Shown here: in pieces, positions 9,421-17,280 of the stretch
How the letters are laid out: the number at the start of each line of letters is the position of its first letter
Numbering within the stretch: position 1 is the first letter of the stretch
Source of the DNA: Inquilinus sp052078665
GTDB taxonomy: Bacteria; Pseudomonadota; Alphaproteobacteria; DSM-16000; Inquilinaceae
Reading direction: 5' to 3'
Assembly: GCF_052078665.1 (NCBI RefSeq)
Contig: NZ_JBQJIK010000040.1
Span: forward strand, 8,661-72,660
DNA length: 64,000 bases
Made by a program: the position numbers and the translations under genes
Notes under the pieces: model-generated
Database searches by the model: none
What the model saw: the letters and a program-made list of their open reading frames with translations, nothing else
Told to the model about the DNA's origin: nothing

Positions 9421-9717
9421 TTACTTAAGATTTTTCCTGATGAGACGGTAGTTTGCCATCCCGACGTTCACGGCTTCCGGCCGTCCTGCTCCACCAAGCT
9501 TCGCCAGCCAGCTTTCGTTATCGATAGAGAGAGAGCGGAGCTGGCCTGTTAAGGCGCCATTCAGCCGCGCCTCGTCAGGCGGAGCGGGCCGAATCCGGCC
9601 GCTCCTCACCCTTTGCGGACTGCCACTGGCGGTTGAGGCGGTGTCAAAACCGGGTGCCCCGTCATCCAAAAGCGCGCGCCCGGCTATAAACAGGCTGGCG
9701 AGCCGGCGCATCCGCAA
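9421..9717 (-). CDS. Possible small hypothetical protein
   Basis: A 98-codon frame (TTG start at 9717, ATG at 9711) in the ~355-base gap between the TIR gene and the LacI gene. It has no recognisable domain; the C-terminus (WLAKLGGAGRPEAVNVGMANYRLIRKNLK region) is basic. There is no clear ribosome binding site. It may be a genuine orphan, a decayed gene, or chance. Apart from this frame I see only short imperfect inverted repeats in the gap (around 9575-9600). Confidence 0.25.
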   Translation of the reverse strand: MRMRRLASLFIAGRALLDDGAPGFDTASTASGSPQRVRSGRIRPAPPDEARLNGALTGQLRSLSIDNESWLAKLGGAGRPEAVNVGMANYRLIRKNLK

Positions 9718-9738
9718 TGGGCCGCCGCGCCCCGGCGA

Positions 9739-10761
9739 TCAGCCTCTCCGGCGCGGCTTGGCCGGCGGGCAGGGGCCCGAGGACCGGCGTTCGACGATCT
9801 TCGAGGCGATCAGGATGCGCTGCGGCGGCTCATAGGGCGGGCGGCCGGCCTTGATCCGCTCGATCAGCAGGCGGACGGCGGCCGCGCCCATCTCGGCGCC
9901 ATAGACCCGGACGGTGGTCAGCTGCGGCGAGATCTGGGTCGCCGCGGCGAAGTCGCCGAAGCCGATCACCGAGACCTCCTCCGGGATGCGGTAGCCGAGC
10001 GACAGCAGCTCCGACACCACGGTCAGGGCCAGCCCGTCATGGGCGCAGAAGAAGGCGGTGGGATTGACGCCCTTGGCCTGCAGCGCGCGCAGCGCGTCGA
10101 CGAATCCGCTGTTCTCCTCGAACCACATCTGGTGCAGCGACGCGTCCGGCTCGACCTCGGTGACCTCGCGGATGCCGTGGTAGCGCTCCGCCCGCCCGCG
10201 ATAGCCGGCGGTGCCGTGGACGAAGGCGATCACGCGATGGCCGCGCTGCAGCAGGTACTGCCCGACCGCCTGGCCCGCCTCGCGGTCGGTGCCCCCCACC
10301 TGGTCGACCGGTTCGAGCGGCCCGATCCAGCCCATGCGCACGACCGGGATGCGCATGGCGTCGACCAGCTCGAGCGTCTGCCGGTCATGCGGCCCGACCA
10401 GCAGCAGCCCGGCGCTCAGCTTGGCGATCGAGGCGACATGGTCGGGGGCGTGGGTCCATTGCAGCCGCAGGGGATAGCCCAGCCGGTGCGCCTCCCGCTG
10501 CACGCCGTTCTGGACCATCATCCGCAGCTCGCTGTTGACCAGGTCCATGTCGTAGCAGGCCACGCCGATGTCGCGCGGGCCGGCCTGGGCGCTGGCATAG
10601 CCGAGTGCGGCGGCGGCTTCCTCGACCCTGAGGCGGGTGGCCTCGCTGACCCCGTCCTTGCCCGAGAGCGAGCGCGACACGGCGAATTTCGACACGCCGA
10701 CGCGGTCGGCGATGTGCTGCAGCGTCACCCGGCCGCCCCGTCGTTCAGCGCCCATCAGCAT
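9739..10761 (-). CDS. LacI-family transcriptional regulator
   Basis: A 340-aa repressor with an N-terminal LacI helix-turn-helix (VTLQHIADRVGVSKFAVSRSLSGKDGVS, residues ~12-40) and a periplasmic-binding-like effector domain (DIGVACYDMDLVNSEL onward; FFCAHDGLALTVVSELLSLGYRIPEEVSVIGFGD is typical of the C-terminal subdomain). It is divergent from the Opp-type transporter/GHL6 operon starting at 10875, and the space between holds LacI-type palindromes, so it very likely represses that operon. An oligosaccharide or its product is the plausible inducer. The start is ATG 10761; the second ATG at 10755 is also possible. Confidence 0.9.
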   Translation of the reverse strand: MLMGAERRGGRVTLQHIADRVGVSKFAVSRSLSGKDGVSEATRLRVEEAAAALGYASAQAGPRDIGVACYDMDLVNSELRMMVQNGVQREAHRLGYPLRLQWTHAPDHVASIAKLSAGLLLVGPHDRQTLELVDAMRIPVVRMGWIGPLEPVDQVGGTDREAGQAVGQYLLQRGHRVIAFVHGTAGYRGRAERYHGIREVTEVEPDASLHQMWFEENSGFVDALRALQAKGVNPTAFFCAHDGLALTVVSELLSLGYRIPEEVSVIGFGDFAAATQISPQLTTVRVYGAEMGAAAVRLLIERIKAGRPPYEPPQRILIASKIVERRSSGPCPPAKPRRRG

Positions 10762-10814
10762 CCGTCACCCGACACATATCGAACATAACGCTTTACCTAA
10801 CAAATCCATACTGG

Positions 10815-10826
10815 AACGCTACCGTT
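10815..10826. promoter_or_regulatory. LacI-type operator candidate
   Basis: AACGCTACCGTT is a 12-bp palindrome with a single mismatch and a central dyad, the standard shape of LacI-family operators. It lies between the divergent LacI gene and the transporter operon. The right half CGTTAGCC recurs at 10848-10855. Confidence 0.55.
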
Positions 10827-10839
10827 AGCCAAAGCAAGA

Positions 10840-10853
10840 GCTAAGACGTTAGC
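10840..10853. promoter_or_regulatory. Second palindrome in the LacI intergenic region
   Basis: GCTAA-GACG-TTAGC is a perfect 5-4-5 inverted repeat just before the ribosome binding site (GGGAGGA) of the substrate-binding protein gene. It shares the CGTTAGCC octamer with the upstream palindrome, suggesting a paired operator. Confidence 0.45.
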
Positions 10854-10874
10854 CTCACTGGCTGGGAGGACACC

Positions 10875-12818
10875 ATGAGGGAAGAGCTGAAGGCGGCGCT
10901 GAGCCGTCGTGCCTTTCTCGCGGCCGGCTCCGCCGCGATCGCCATCCCGGTGCTGCCGGTCCGCGCCTTCGCCGGGGACGCCAAGGAAGCCGCGGTGCTG
11001 CAGGCGCTGGTCGACAAGGGCGCGCTGCCGCCGCTGCAGGACCGGCTGCCGGAGAACCCGCTGGTGGTCACGCCGGTCGACCGCGTCGGCGTGCATGGCG
11101 GCGACTGGTCCCATGCGCTGGTCGGCGGCGGGTCGCTGTCGATGCTGGTGCGCTACCAGGGCTATGAGCCGCTGCTGCGCTACACGCCGGACTGGTCCGG
11201 GGTGACGCTGAACGTCGCCGAGGATTTCCAGTCCAGCCCGGATGCCAAGGAGTTCACGGTCCGGCTGCGGAAGGGGATGAAATGGTCGGACGGCCATCCC
11301 TTCACCACCGAGGACATCCGCTTCTGGTACGAGGACATCCTGCTCAACAAGGAGGTCGCCTTCATCGGCCAGGACCACTGGAAATCCGGCGGCAAGCCGG
11401 CCCGGCTGGAGGTGGTGGACGAACAGACCTTCAAGGTGATCTTCGACCGGCCGAGCGGCCTGTTCCCGCTGCAGATCGCCTGGGCCAATTCCGACCAGAC
11501 CTGCAAGGCGCCGAAGCACTACCTGCAGCAGTTCCACCTCAAGCACAATCCGCAGGCCAATGAGCTGGCGAAGTCCCGCGGCTTCGAGAGCTGGATCCCG
11601 CTGTTCCAGTTCGAGGCCGGCTTCGCCAGCGACAACGACTACTTCCAGAACTCGAAGCGCCCGACCCTCGCGGCCTGGAAGCTGACCGTCGCGCCGGGGG
11701 AAAGCACCGAGCGGGCGATCGCCGAGCGCAACCCGTATTACTGGAAGGTCGACACGGCCGGGCAGCAACTGCCCTATTTCGACCGCATCGTCTACCAGAT
11801 GGTCGCCGACCCGCAGGTCCTGCTGCTGAAGGTGCTGCAGGGCGAGATCGACATGATGGACCAGTACATCGCTACGCCGGGCAACAAGGCGGTGCTGTTC
11901 GACGGCCAGGAGAAGGGCGGCTACGGCTTCTACACGCTGACCTCGACCGAGGCCAACGAGATGGTCTTCATGCTCAACCTCAACCATCCGGACGAGGTCA
12001 AGCGCGCCCTGTTCACGAACAAGGACTTCCGGGCGGCGCTGTCGCTGGCGCTGGACCGGCAGGCGCTGATCGACACCGTCTTCATCGGCCAGGGCGCGCC
12101 GGCCCAGGCCTCGATCGAGAAGGGCGATCCGCTGTATGTCGAGCGGCTGGCGACGCAGTACACGGCCTATGATCCGGATGGCGCCAATGCGGCGCTGGAC
12201 AAGATCCTCCCGGACAAGGACGGCGACGGCTACCGGCTGGACAGCCAGGGCCGGCGGGTCTCGATCATCTTCGAGATCGACCAGTCGCGGACCACCTTCC
12301 TCGACATCTTCCAGCTGGCCATCCCGATGTTCCAGGCCGTCGGCATCGACGTGCAGATGAAGCCGATGGACCGGTCGCTGTGGGAGACGCGGGTGCGGCA
12401 GGGGCGGGAGTTCGACGGTACCGCGCACAAGTTCGGCGGCAATTCCGGCATCCCGGCGATGCTCGACCCCCGCTACTTCCTGCCCTACACGACCGAAGCC
12501 TTCTACGCCAAGGGCTGGCAGCTCTGGTACCGCGACCGCACCAACCCGGATGCGATCGAGCCGCCGGAGGTCACCAAGAAGCAGTTCGAGCTCTACGACC
12601 AGCTCAAGGCCACCGCCGATCCCGCGAAGCAGAACGAGCTGATGCGGCAGGTCCTCGAGCTCTGCGCCGACGCCTTCTACACCTTCGGCGTGACCCTGCC
12701 GGCCGACAGCTACGGCGTCGTCCGCAACGCCATGGTGAACGTCACCAAGTCCATGCCGAACTCGTTCGGCTGGCCGACGCCCGGCCCGACCCGGCCGGAG
12801 CAGTACTTCAAGGCCTGA
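10875..12818 (+). CDS. ABC transporter substrate-binding protein, family 5 (Opp/Dpp type)
   Basis: A 647-aa periplasmic binding protein of solute-binding family 5. The N-terminus carries a Tat signal (SRRAFLAAGSAAIAIPV, twin Arg at residues 11-12), so it is probably exported folded. The body has the family hallmarks: VRLRKGMKWSDGHPFTTEDIRFWYED, and the AALSLALDRQALIDTVFIGQG block. It is the first gene of an operon with a glycosidase, two Dpp-type permeases and a fused ATPase. Family 5 proteins bind peptides, opines or oligosaccharides; the adjacent glycosidase points to a glycoside or oligosaccharide. The start is fixed by GGGAGGA four bases upstream. Confidence 0.93.
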   Translation: MREELKAALSRRAFLAAGSAAIAIPVLPVRAFAGDAKEAAVLQALVDKGALPPLQDRLPENPLVVTPVDRVGVHGGDWSHALVGGGSLSMLVRYQGYEPLLRYTPDWSGVTLNVAEDFQSSPDAKEFTVRLRKGMKWSDGHPFTTEDIRFWYEDILLNKEVAFIGQDHWKSGGKPARLEVVDEQTFKVIFDRPSGLFPLQIAWANSDQTCKAPKHYLQQFHLKHNPQANELAKSRGFESWIPLFQFEAGFASDNDYFQNSKRPTLAAWKLTVAPGESTERAIAERNPYYWKVDTAGQQLPYFDRIVYQMVADPQVLLLKVLQGEIDMMDQYIATPGNKAVLFDGQEKGGYGFYTLTSTEANEMVFMLNLNHPDEVKRALFTNKDFRAALSLALDRQALIDTVFIGQGAPAQASIEKGDPLYVERLATQYTAYDPDGANAALDKILPDKDGDGYRLDSQGRRVSIIFEIDQSRTTFLDIFQLAIPMFQAVGIDVQMKPMDRSLWETRVRQGREFDGTAHKFGGNSGIPAMLDPRYFLPYTTEAFYAKGWQLWYRDRTNPDAIEPPEVTKKQFELYDQLKATADPAKQNELMRQVLELCADAFYTFGVTLPADSYGVVRNAMVNVTKSMPNSFGWPTPGPTRPEQYFKA

Positions 12819-12849
12819 TCCCGACTCCCGCCCTGCCACGACCGAGCCG

Positions 12850-14970
12850 ATGGACACGATGCCCGACACCTCGCAGCCGACCGCGCTCCGCACGCCCGAC
12901 TGGTACCGGACCGCCACCCGCTGGACCCAGTTGACCCTGGCCGAGGACGACCCGGTCCGGTTCGACCCGGAGGTCTGGATCGACCTGTTCCGCCGCACCC
13001 GGTCGAACGCCACCTGCCTCTCGGCCGGCGGCTACATCGCCTATTACCCGAGCCAGGTGCCGCTGCACTATGTCAGCCGCTTCATCGGCGAGACCGACCC
13101 CTTCGGCACGCTGGTCGCCGGCGCCCGGTCGCTCGGCATGCATGTCATGGCCCGCGTCGACCCGCACGCCATCCACCAGGACGCGGCCGACGCCCATCCG
13201 GAATGGATCGCGGTCGACAAGGAGGGCCGCCCGCGCCGGCACTGGGCCTATCCCGATGTCTGGGTGACCTGCGCCTATGGCGACTACAACAGCACATTCA
13301 TGCCCGAGGTGGTCGAGGAGATCACCCGCACCTACGACATCGACGCGATCTTCGCCAATCGCTGGCAGGGCCATGGCGTCTGCTACTGCGCCGACTGCCG
13401 GACCCGGTTCAAGTCGGAGTCGGGCCACGACCTGCCGCTGCAGCCGGACGCCAACGACCCGGTCTGGCAGGCCTGGGCGGCCTGGCGCCGCAAGGTGCTG
13501 ACCGCCGTGGTGGCGCAGTGGGACGACGCGGTGAAGGCGATCCGCCCGCATGCCAGCTTCATCCCGAACATGAGCGGCTCCTCGCTGATGGAGTTCGACC
13601 TGTCGGTGATCCAGAAGCACTGCCCGTTCCTGGTGGTCGACCACCAGGGTCGGCGCGGGGTCGAGGTCGGCTGGTCGGCCGGGCGCAACGGCAAGCGCAT
13701 CCGCGCCACCTTCCCCGACCGCCCGGTGCAGATGATCACCTCGATCGGGCCGGAGGAGGAGTATCGCTGGAAGGACGCCGTGACCTCGGGCGAGGAGATC
13801 GTGCTGTGGATCAATGACGGCGCCGCGCACGGCATCCATCCCTGGTTCACCAAGTTCAACGGCGTCGTCTCCGACACGCGCTGGGTCGAGCCGGTGGCCG
13901 ACGCCTTCGCCGTGCATGCCAAGCTCGAGCCGGTGCTGGCGCCGATGCGGCCGGCGGCGGAGATCGCGGTGATCGACCCGTCGACCACGCTGCGCCACTG
14001 GGCGCCGGAGAAGCGGCACGAGGCCGAACGCCACGACCTCGGATTCTATCACGCGCTGGTCGAGGCCCGGCTGCCCTTCGAGCTGCTGTCGGACCAGGTG
14101 ATGACGGCCGAGGCGCTGGACCGGTTCAAGCTCCTGGTCCTCGCCAACGTCTCCTGCCTGTCCGACGCGCAATGCGAGGCGATCCGCGGCTATGTCGGGC
14201 GCGGCGGCAGCATCGTCGCCGCCTACGAGACCTCGCTGCGGACCGAGTCCGGCGCGATGCGCCCGGAGTTCGGCCTGGCCGACGTGCTGGGCGTGACGCT
14301 GCAATCCGGCCCGCGCGGCATCGTCAAGAACGGCTATGTCGCCCTCAACGGCCGGCACCCGGTCAATGCCGGCTATGACGGCGCCGCCCGGATCATCGGC
14401 GGCACAAGGCTGATCCATGTCGCGCCGGCGGCCGGTGCCGAGCAGCCCTTCCTCTACGTGCCGGACTTCCCGGACCTGCCGATGGAGGAGGTCTATCCCC
14501 GCGAGGCGCCGCAGGGCGCCGCGGTGGTGGCGCGCGAGACCGGGTCGGGCGGCCGGTCGGTCTACATCCCCTGGAACATCGGCGAGATCTTCTGGGAGGT
14601 GCTGGCGCCGGACCATTCCCGCCTGATCGGCAACGCCGTGCGCTGGGCCCAGGGGGCCCTGGGCCGGGCGCCGCAGGTCACCGTCGACGGCCCCGGCGTG
14701 GTCGACCTGGCTTTGCGCGAGGACGCCTCCGGCCTCGCTTTGACCATCGTCAACCTGACCAACCCGATGATGCTGAAGGGGCCGGTGCGCGAGGTCCTGC
14801 CGCTCGGCCCCCAGCGCGTCTCGATCGCCGTGCCGCCGGGCCGGTCGGTGGCCAAGGCGGCGCTGTTGGTGGCCGGCCGGCAGGTGCAGGCGGTGCCGCA
14901 GGACGGCCGGGTCGTGATCGAGGTGCCGTCGATCGACCGGCTGGAGGTCGTGCACGTGACGTGGAGTTGA
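12850..14970 (+). CDS. Glycoside hydrolase-like protein (GHL6 / GH42-like barrel plus trimerisation-type domain)
   Basis: A 706-aa cytoplasmic protein without a signal peptide. The N-terminal ~340 residues form an amylase-like TIM barrel (GYIAYYPSQVPLHY; ARVDPHAIHQDAADAHPEWIAVDKEG; DIDAIFANRW followed by CYCADC). This resembles hypothetical glycosyl hydrolase family 6 and GH42 beta-galactosidases. The middle (residues ~350-560) looks like a class I glutamine amidotransferase-like / beta-galactosidase trimerisation domain (KLLVLANVSCLSDAQCEAIRGYV). A C-terminal beta domain ends it. Its position between the binding protein and the permeases suggests it degrades the imported substrate. Exact specificity cannot be read from sequence; catalytic residues are not assigned here. 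Confidence 0.75.
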   Translation: MDTMPDTSQPTALRTPDWYRTATRWTQLTLAEDDPVRFDPEVWIDLFRRTRSNATCLSAGGYIAYYPSQVPLHYVSRFIGETDPFGTLVAGARSLGMHVMARVDPHAIHQDAADAHPEWIAVDKEGRPRRHWAYPDVWVTCAYGDYNSTFMPEVVEEITRTYDIDAIFANRWQGHGVCYCADCRTRFKSESGHDLPLQPDANDPVWQAWAAWRRKVLTAVVAQWDDAVKAIRPHASFIPNMSGSSLMEFDLSVIQKHCPFLVVDHQGRRGVEVGWSAGRNGKRIRATFPDRPVQMITSIGPEEEYRWKDAVTSGEEIVLWINDGAAHGIHPWFTKFNGVVSDTRWVEPVADAFAVHAKLEPVLAPMRPAAEIAVIDPSTTLRHWAPEKRHEAERHDLGFYHALVEARLPFELLSDQVMTAEALDRFKLLVLANVSCLSDAQCEAIRGYVGRGGSIVAAYETSLRTESGAMRPEFGLADVLGVTLQSGPRGIVKNGYVALNGRHPVNAGYDGAARIIGGTRLIHVAPAAGAEQPFLYVPDFPDLPMEEVYPREAPQGAAVVARETGSGGRSVYIPWNIGEIFWEVLAPDHSRLIGNAVRWAQGALGRAPQVTVDGPGVVDLALREDASGLALTIVNLTNPMMLKGPVREVLPLGPQRVSIAVPPGRSVAKAALLVAGRQVQAVPQDGRVVIEVPSIDRLEVVHVTWS

Positions 14971-14973
14971 CCC

Positions 14974-15058
14974 CGTAGGTTGGGTTCGCGGTTCGCGAAC
15001 CCAACATCGCAGACGCCGGATCCATGTTGGGTTCGCCCGAGAGCGAACCCAACCTACG
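14974..15058. repeat. Double-hairpin palindromic repeat (REP/BIME-like) inside the operon
   Basis: Two head-to-tail hairpins built from the same arm. The first has a perfect 12-bp stem (GTTGGGTTCGCG at 14979-14990 with its complement at 14994-15005, loop of 3). The second has an 11-bp stem (15026-15036 with 15043-15053, loop of 6). The outermost arms (CGTAGGTTGGG at 14974 and its complement ending 15058) also pair over the whole unit. It occupies the 137-base gap between the glycosidase and permease genes. Confidence 0.85.
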
Positions 15059-15106
15059 CCGCGAGGAGCAAAGAGTCGGCGGGTAGAAGAATGAGGGAGG
15101 AGAGGG

Positions 15107-16093
15107 ATGCTCGGCTACATCCTCAAGCGCATTCTCGCCATGGTGCCGACGCTGTTCGGCATGTCGCTGATCTCGTTCCTGATCATCCAGCTGCCGCCGG
15201 GCGACTACCTGACCTCGCTGCTGTCCTCCTGGTCCGACAACGGCCAGCCGATCGACCCGGCGCAGATCGAGCGGCTGCGGGCGCAATACGGCTTCGACCA
15301 GCCCTTCTACGTCCAGTACTGGAAATGGATGTCCGGCATCCTGTTCCGCGGCGATTTCGGCTATTCCTTCGACTGGAACCAGCCGGTCGCCGGGCTGATC
15401 TGGGACCGCATGGGCTCGACCCTGGCGATCTCGCTGGCCAGCCTGGTCTTCGTCTGGGCGGTGTCGCTGCCGATCGGGATCTATTCCGCCGTCCGCCGGC
15501 ATTCGGTCGGCGACCATGTCTTCACCTTCCTCGGCTTCCTCGGCCTGGCGATCCCGAACTTCATCTTCGCTTTGACCCTGATGTATCTCTGCTACCGCTA
15601 TCTCGGGCAGAGCGTCGGCGGCCTGTACTCGCCGGAATTCACCGATGCGCCGTGGAGCTGGGGCAAGGCCTGGGACCTGCTGGCCCATCTCTGGATCCCG
15701 GTCGTGGTCATCGGCACCTCCGGCACGGCGGCGCTGATCCGCATCCTGCGCGCCAACCTGACCGACGAGCTGAACAAGCCCTATGTCATCACCGCCCGGG
15801 CCAAGGGCCTGCCGGAGCACCGGCTGGTGCTGCGCTACCCGCTGCGGATCGCGCTGAACCCGTTCATCTCGGCGATCGGCTGGGTGCTGCCGCATCTGGT
15901 CTCGGGCGTCACCATCACCGCGATCGTGCTGAACCTGCCGACCGCCGGGCCGCTGCTGCTGCGGGCGCTGGTGTCGCAGGACATGTATCTGGCCGGCAGC
16001 TTCATCCTGCTGCTCAGCGCGCTGACCTTGGTCGGCATGCTGGTCTCCGACCTGCTGCTGGCGCTGCTCGACCCCCGCATCCGGTTCAGCTGA
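15107..16093 (+). CDS. ABC transporter permease, DppB/OppB type
   Basis: A 328-aa inner-membrane protein with six predicted transmembrane segments. It has the DppB N-terminus (LGYILKRILAMVPTLFGMSL), a periplasmic loop between the first two segments, and the EAA-like coupling loop (ARAKGLPEHRLVLRYPLR) that contacts the ATPase. It ends LLALLDPRIRFS as in the family. It forms the transmembrane channel with the next gene. A strong ribosome binding site (GGAGGAGAGGG) directly precedes ATG 15107, allowing re-initiation after the hairpin-rich gap. Confidence 0.93.
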   Translation: MLGYILKRILAMVPTLFGMSLISFLIIQLPPGDYLTSLLSSWSDNGQPIDPAQIERLRAQYGFDQPFYVQYWKWMSGILFRGDFGYSFDWNQPVAGLIWDRMGSTLAISLASLVFVWAVSLPIGIYSAVRRHSVGDHVFTFLGFLGLAIPNFIFALTLMYLCYRYLGQSVGGLYSPEFTDAPWSWGKAWDLLAHLWIPVVVIGTSGTAALIRILRANLTDELNKPYVITARAKGLPEHRLVLRYPLRIALNPFISAIGWVLPHLVSGVTITAIVLNLPTAGPLLLRALVSQDMYLAGSFILLLSALTLVGMLVSDLLLALLDPRIRFS

Positions 16094-16103
16094 GGGCCGC
16101 GCC

Positions 16104-17276
16104 ATGACCATGCAGGACCTGGCGGATCTGGACACCGAAGGGCCGGCGATCAGCCCGCTCGAGCCCGGCCGCGGCCCGGCGACCCTGGCGGCGGTCGGCC
16201 CCTGGCGGCTGATGCTGGGCAAGCTGCTGCGCCAGAAGGTCGCCATGGCGGCGGCGGTCGTGGTGCTGCTGCTCTACCTCATCGGCGCCTTCGCCGAATT
16301 CCTCGCGCCCTCCAGCCCGGACCTGTCGCGGCCGCAATACACCTACGCCCCGCCGCAGGAGCTCAGCCTGTTCGTCGAGACGCCGGATGGCGGCTGGGCG
16401 TTCAACCTGCATGTCAAGGGCTACAGGATCGCGATCGACCCGCAGGCGCTGCGCCGCACCTTCGTCGTCGACGACAGCAAGGTCGTGTCGGTCGGCTTCT
16501 TCGTCAAAGGCCGGCCCTACAAGCTGTGGGGGCTGATCCCGCTCGACCGGCACCTGATCGGGCCGGTCAACCCGAACGACCCGATGTACCTGCTGGGCGC
16601 CGACCGGCTCGGCCGCGACCTGTTTTCGCGGCTGGTCCATGGCACCCGCATCTCGATGTCGATCGGCCTGGTCGGCGTCGCGCTTTCGCTCATCCTCGGC
16701 GTCACGCTGGGGGCGGTCTCCGGCTTCTATGGCGGCTGGGTCGACATGCTGATCCAGCGGCTGATCGAGGTGGTCAGCGCCATGCCGACCATCCCGCTCT
16801 GGCTCGGCCTGGCCGCCGCCATCCCGCTCAGCTGGTCGCCGCTGCAGGTCTATTTCGTCATCACCGTGATCGTGTCGCTGCTCGGCTGGACCGGGCTGGC
16901 GCGCGAGGTGCGGGGCCGGTTCCTGGCCCTGCGCGGCGAGGATTTCGTCACCGCCGCCCGGCTCGACGGGTCGGGCGAGCGGCGGCTGATCTTCCGCCAC
17001 ATCCTGCCGTCGCTGACCAGCCACATCCTGGCCGTGGTCACCCTCGCCGTGCCGACCATGATCGTGGCCGAGACCTCGCTGTCCTTCCTCGGCATCGGGC
17101 TGAAGCCGCCGGTGGTCAGCTGGGGCGTGCTGCTGCAGGACGCGCAGAGCATCCGCACCGTCGCGACCGCCCCCTGGCTCCTGTTCTGGCCCGGCCTTGC
17201 CGTGGTGGTCGCCGTCCTCGCCTTCAACTTCTTCGGCGACGGGCTGCGCGACGCCGCCGACCCGTATGAGAGCTGA
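16104..17276 (+). CDS. ABC transporter permease, DppC/OppC type
   Basis: A 390-aa second permease of the Opp-type system. It is longer than usual DppC proteins (about 300 aa) because of a ~120-residue periplasmic insertion after the first membrane segment (residues ~70-170), as seen in peptide/glycoside permeases with this extra loop. The coupling loop AARLDGSGERRLIFRHILP is present, then SFLGIGLKPPVVSWG and the ending NFFGDGLRDAADPYES, all typical. It starts 10 bases after the DppB-type gene and ends 4 bases before the ATPase gene, so the three are one transcript. Confidence 0.93.
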   Translation: MTMQDLADLDTEGPAISPLEPGRGPATLAAVGPWRLMLGKLLRQKVAMAAAVVVLLLYLIGAFAEFLAPSSPDLSRPQYTYAPPQELSLFVETPDGGWAFNLHVKGYRIAIDPQALRRTFVVDDSKVVSVGFFVKGRPYKLWGLIPLDRHLIGPVNPNDPMYLLGADRLGRDLFSRLVHGTRISMSIGLVGVALSLILGVTLGAVSGFYGGWVDMLIQRLIEVVSAMPTIPLWLGLAAAIPLSWSPLQVYFVITVIVSLLGWTGLAREVRGRFLALRGEDFVTAARLDGSGERRLIFRHILPSLTSHILAVVTLAVPTMIVAETSLSFLGIGLKPPVVSWGVLLQDAQSIRTVATAPWLLFWPGLAVVVAVLAFNFFGDGLRDAADPYES

Positions 17277-17280
17277 GGCG

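Noticed and set aside
10797..14970. Long antisense frames opposite the binding protein and GHL6 genes
   Set aside because: No domain, no ribosome binding site, and the sense strand has full-length family proteins; shadow frames are expected at this GC content.
14979..15053. Repeated arms considered as a CRISPR array
   Set aside because: Only two units, strongly palindromic throughout, with no spacers of regular length and no cas genes.
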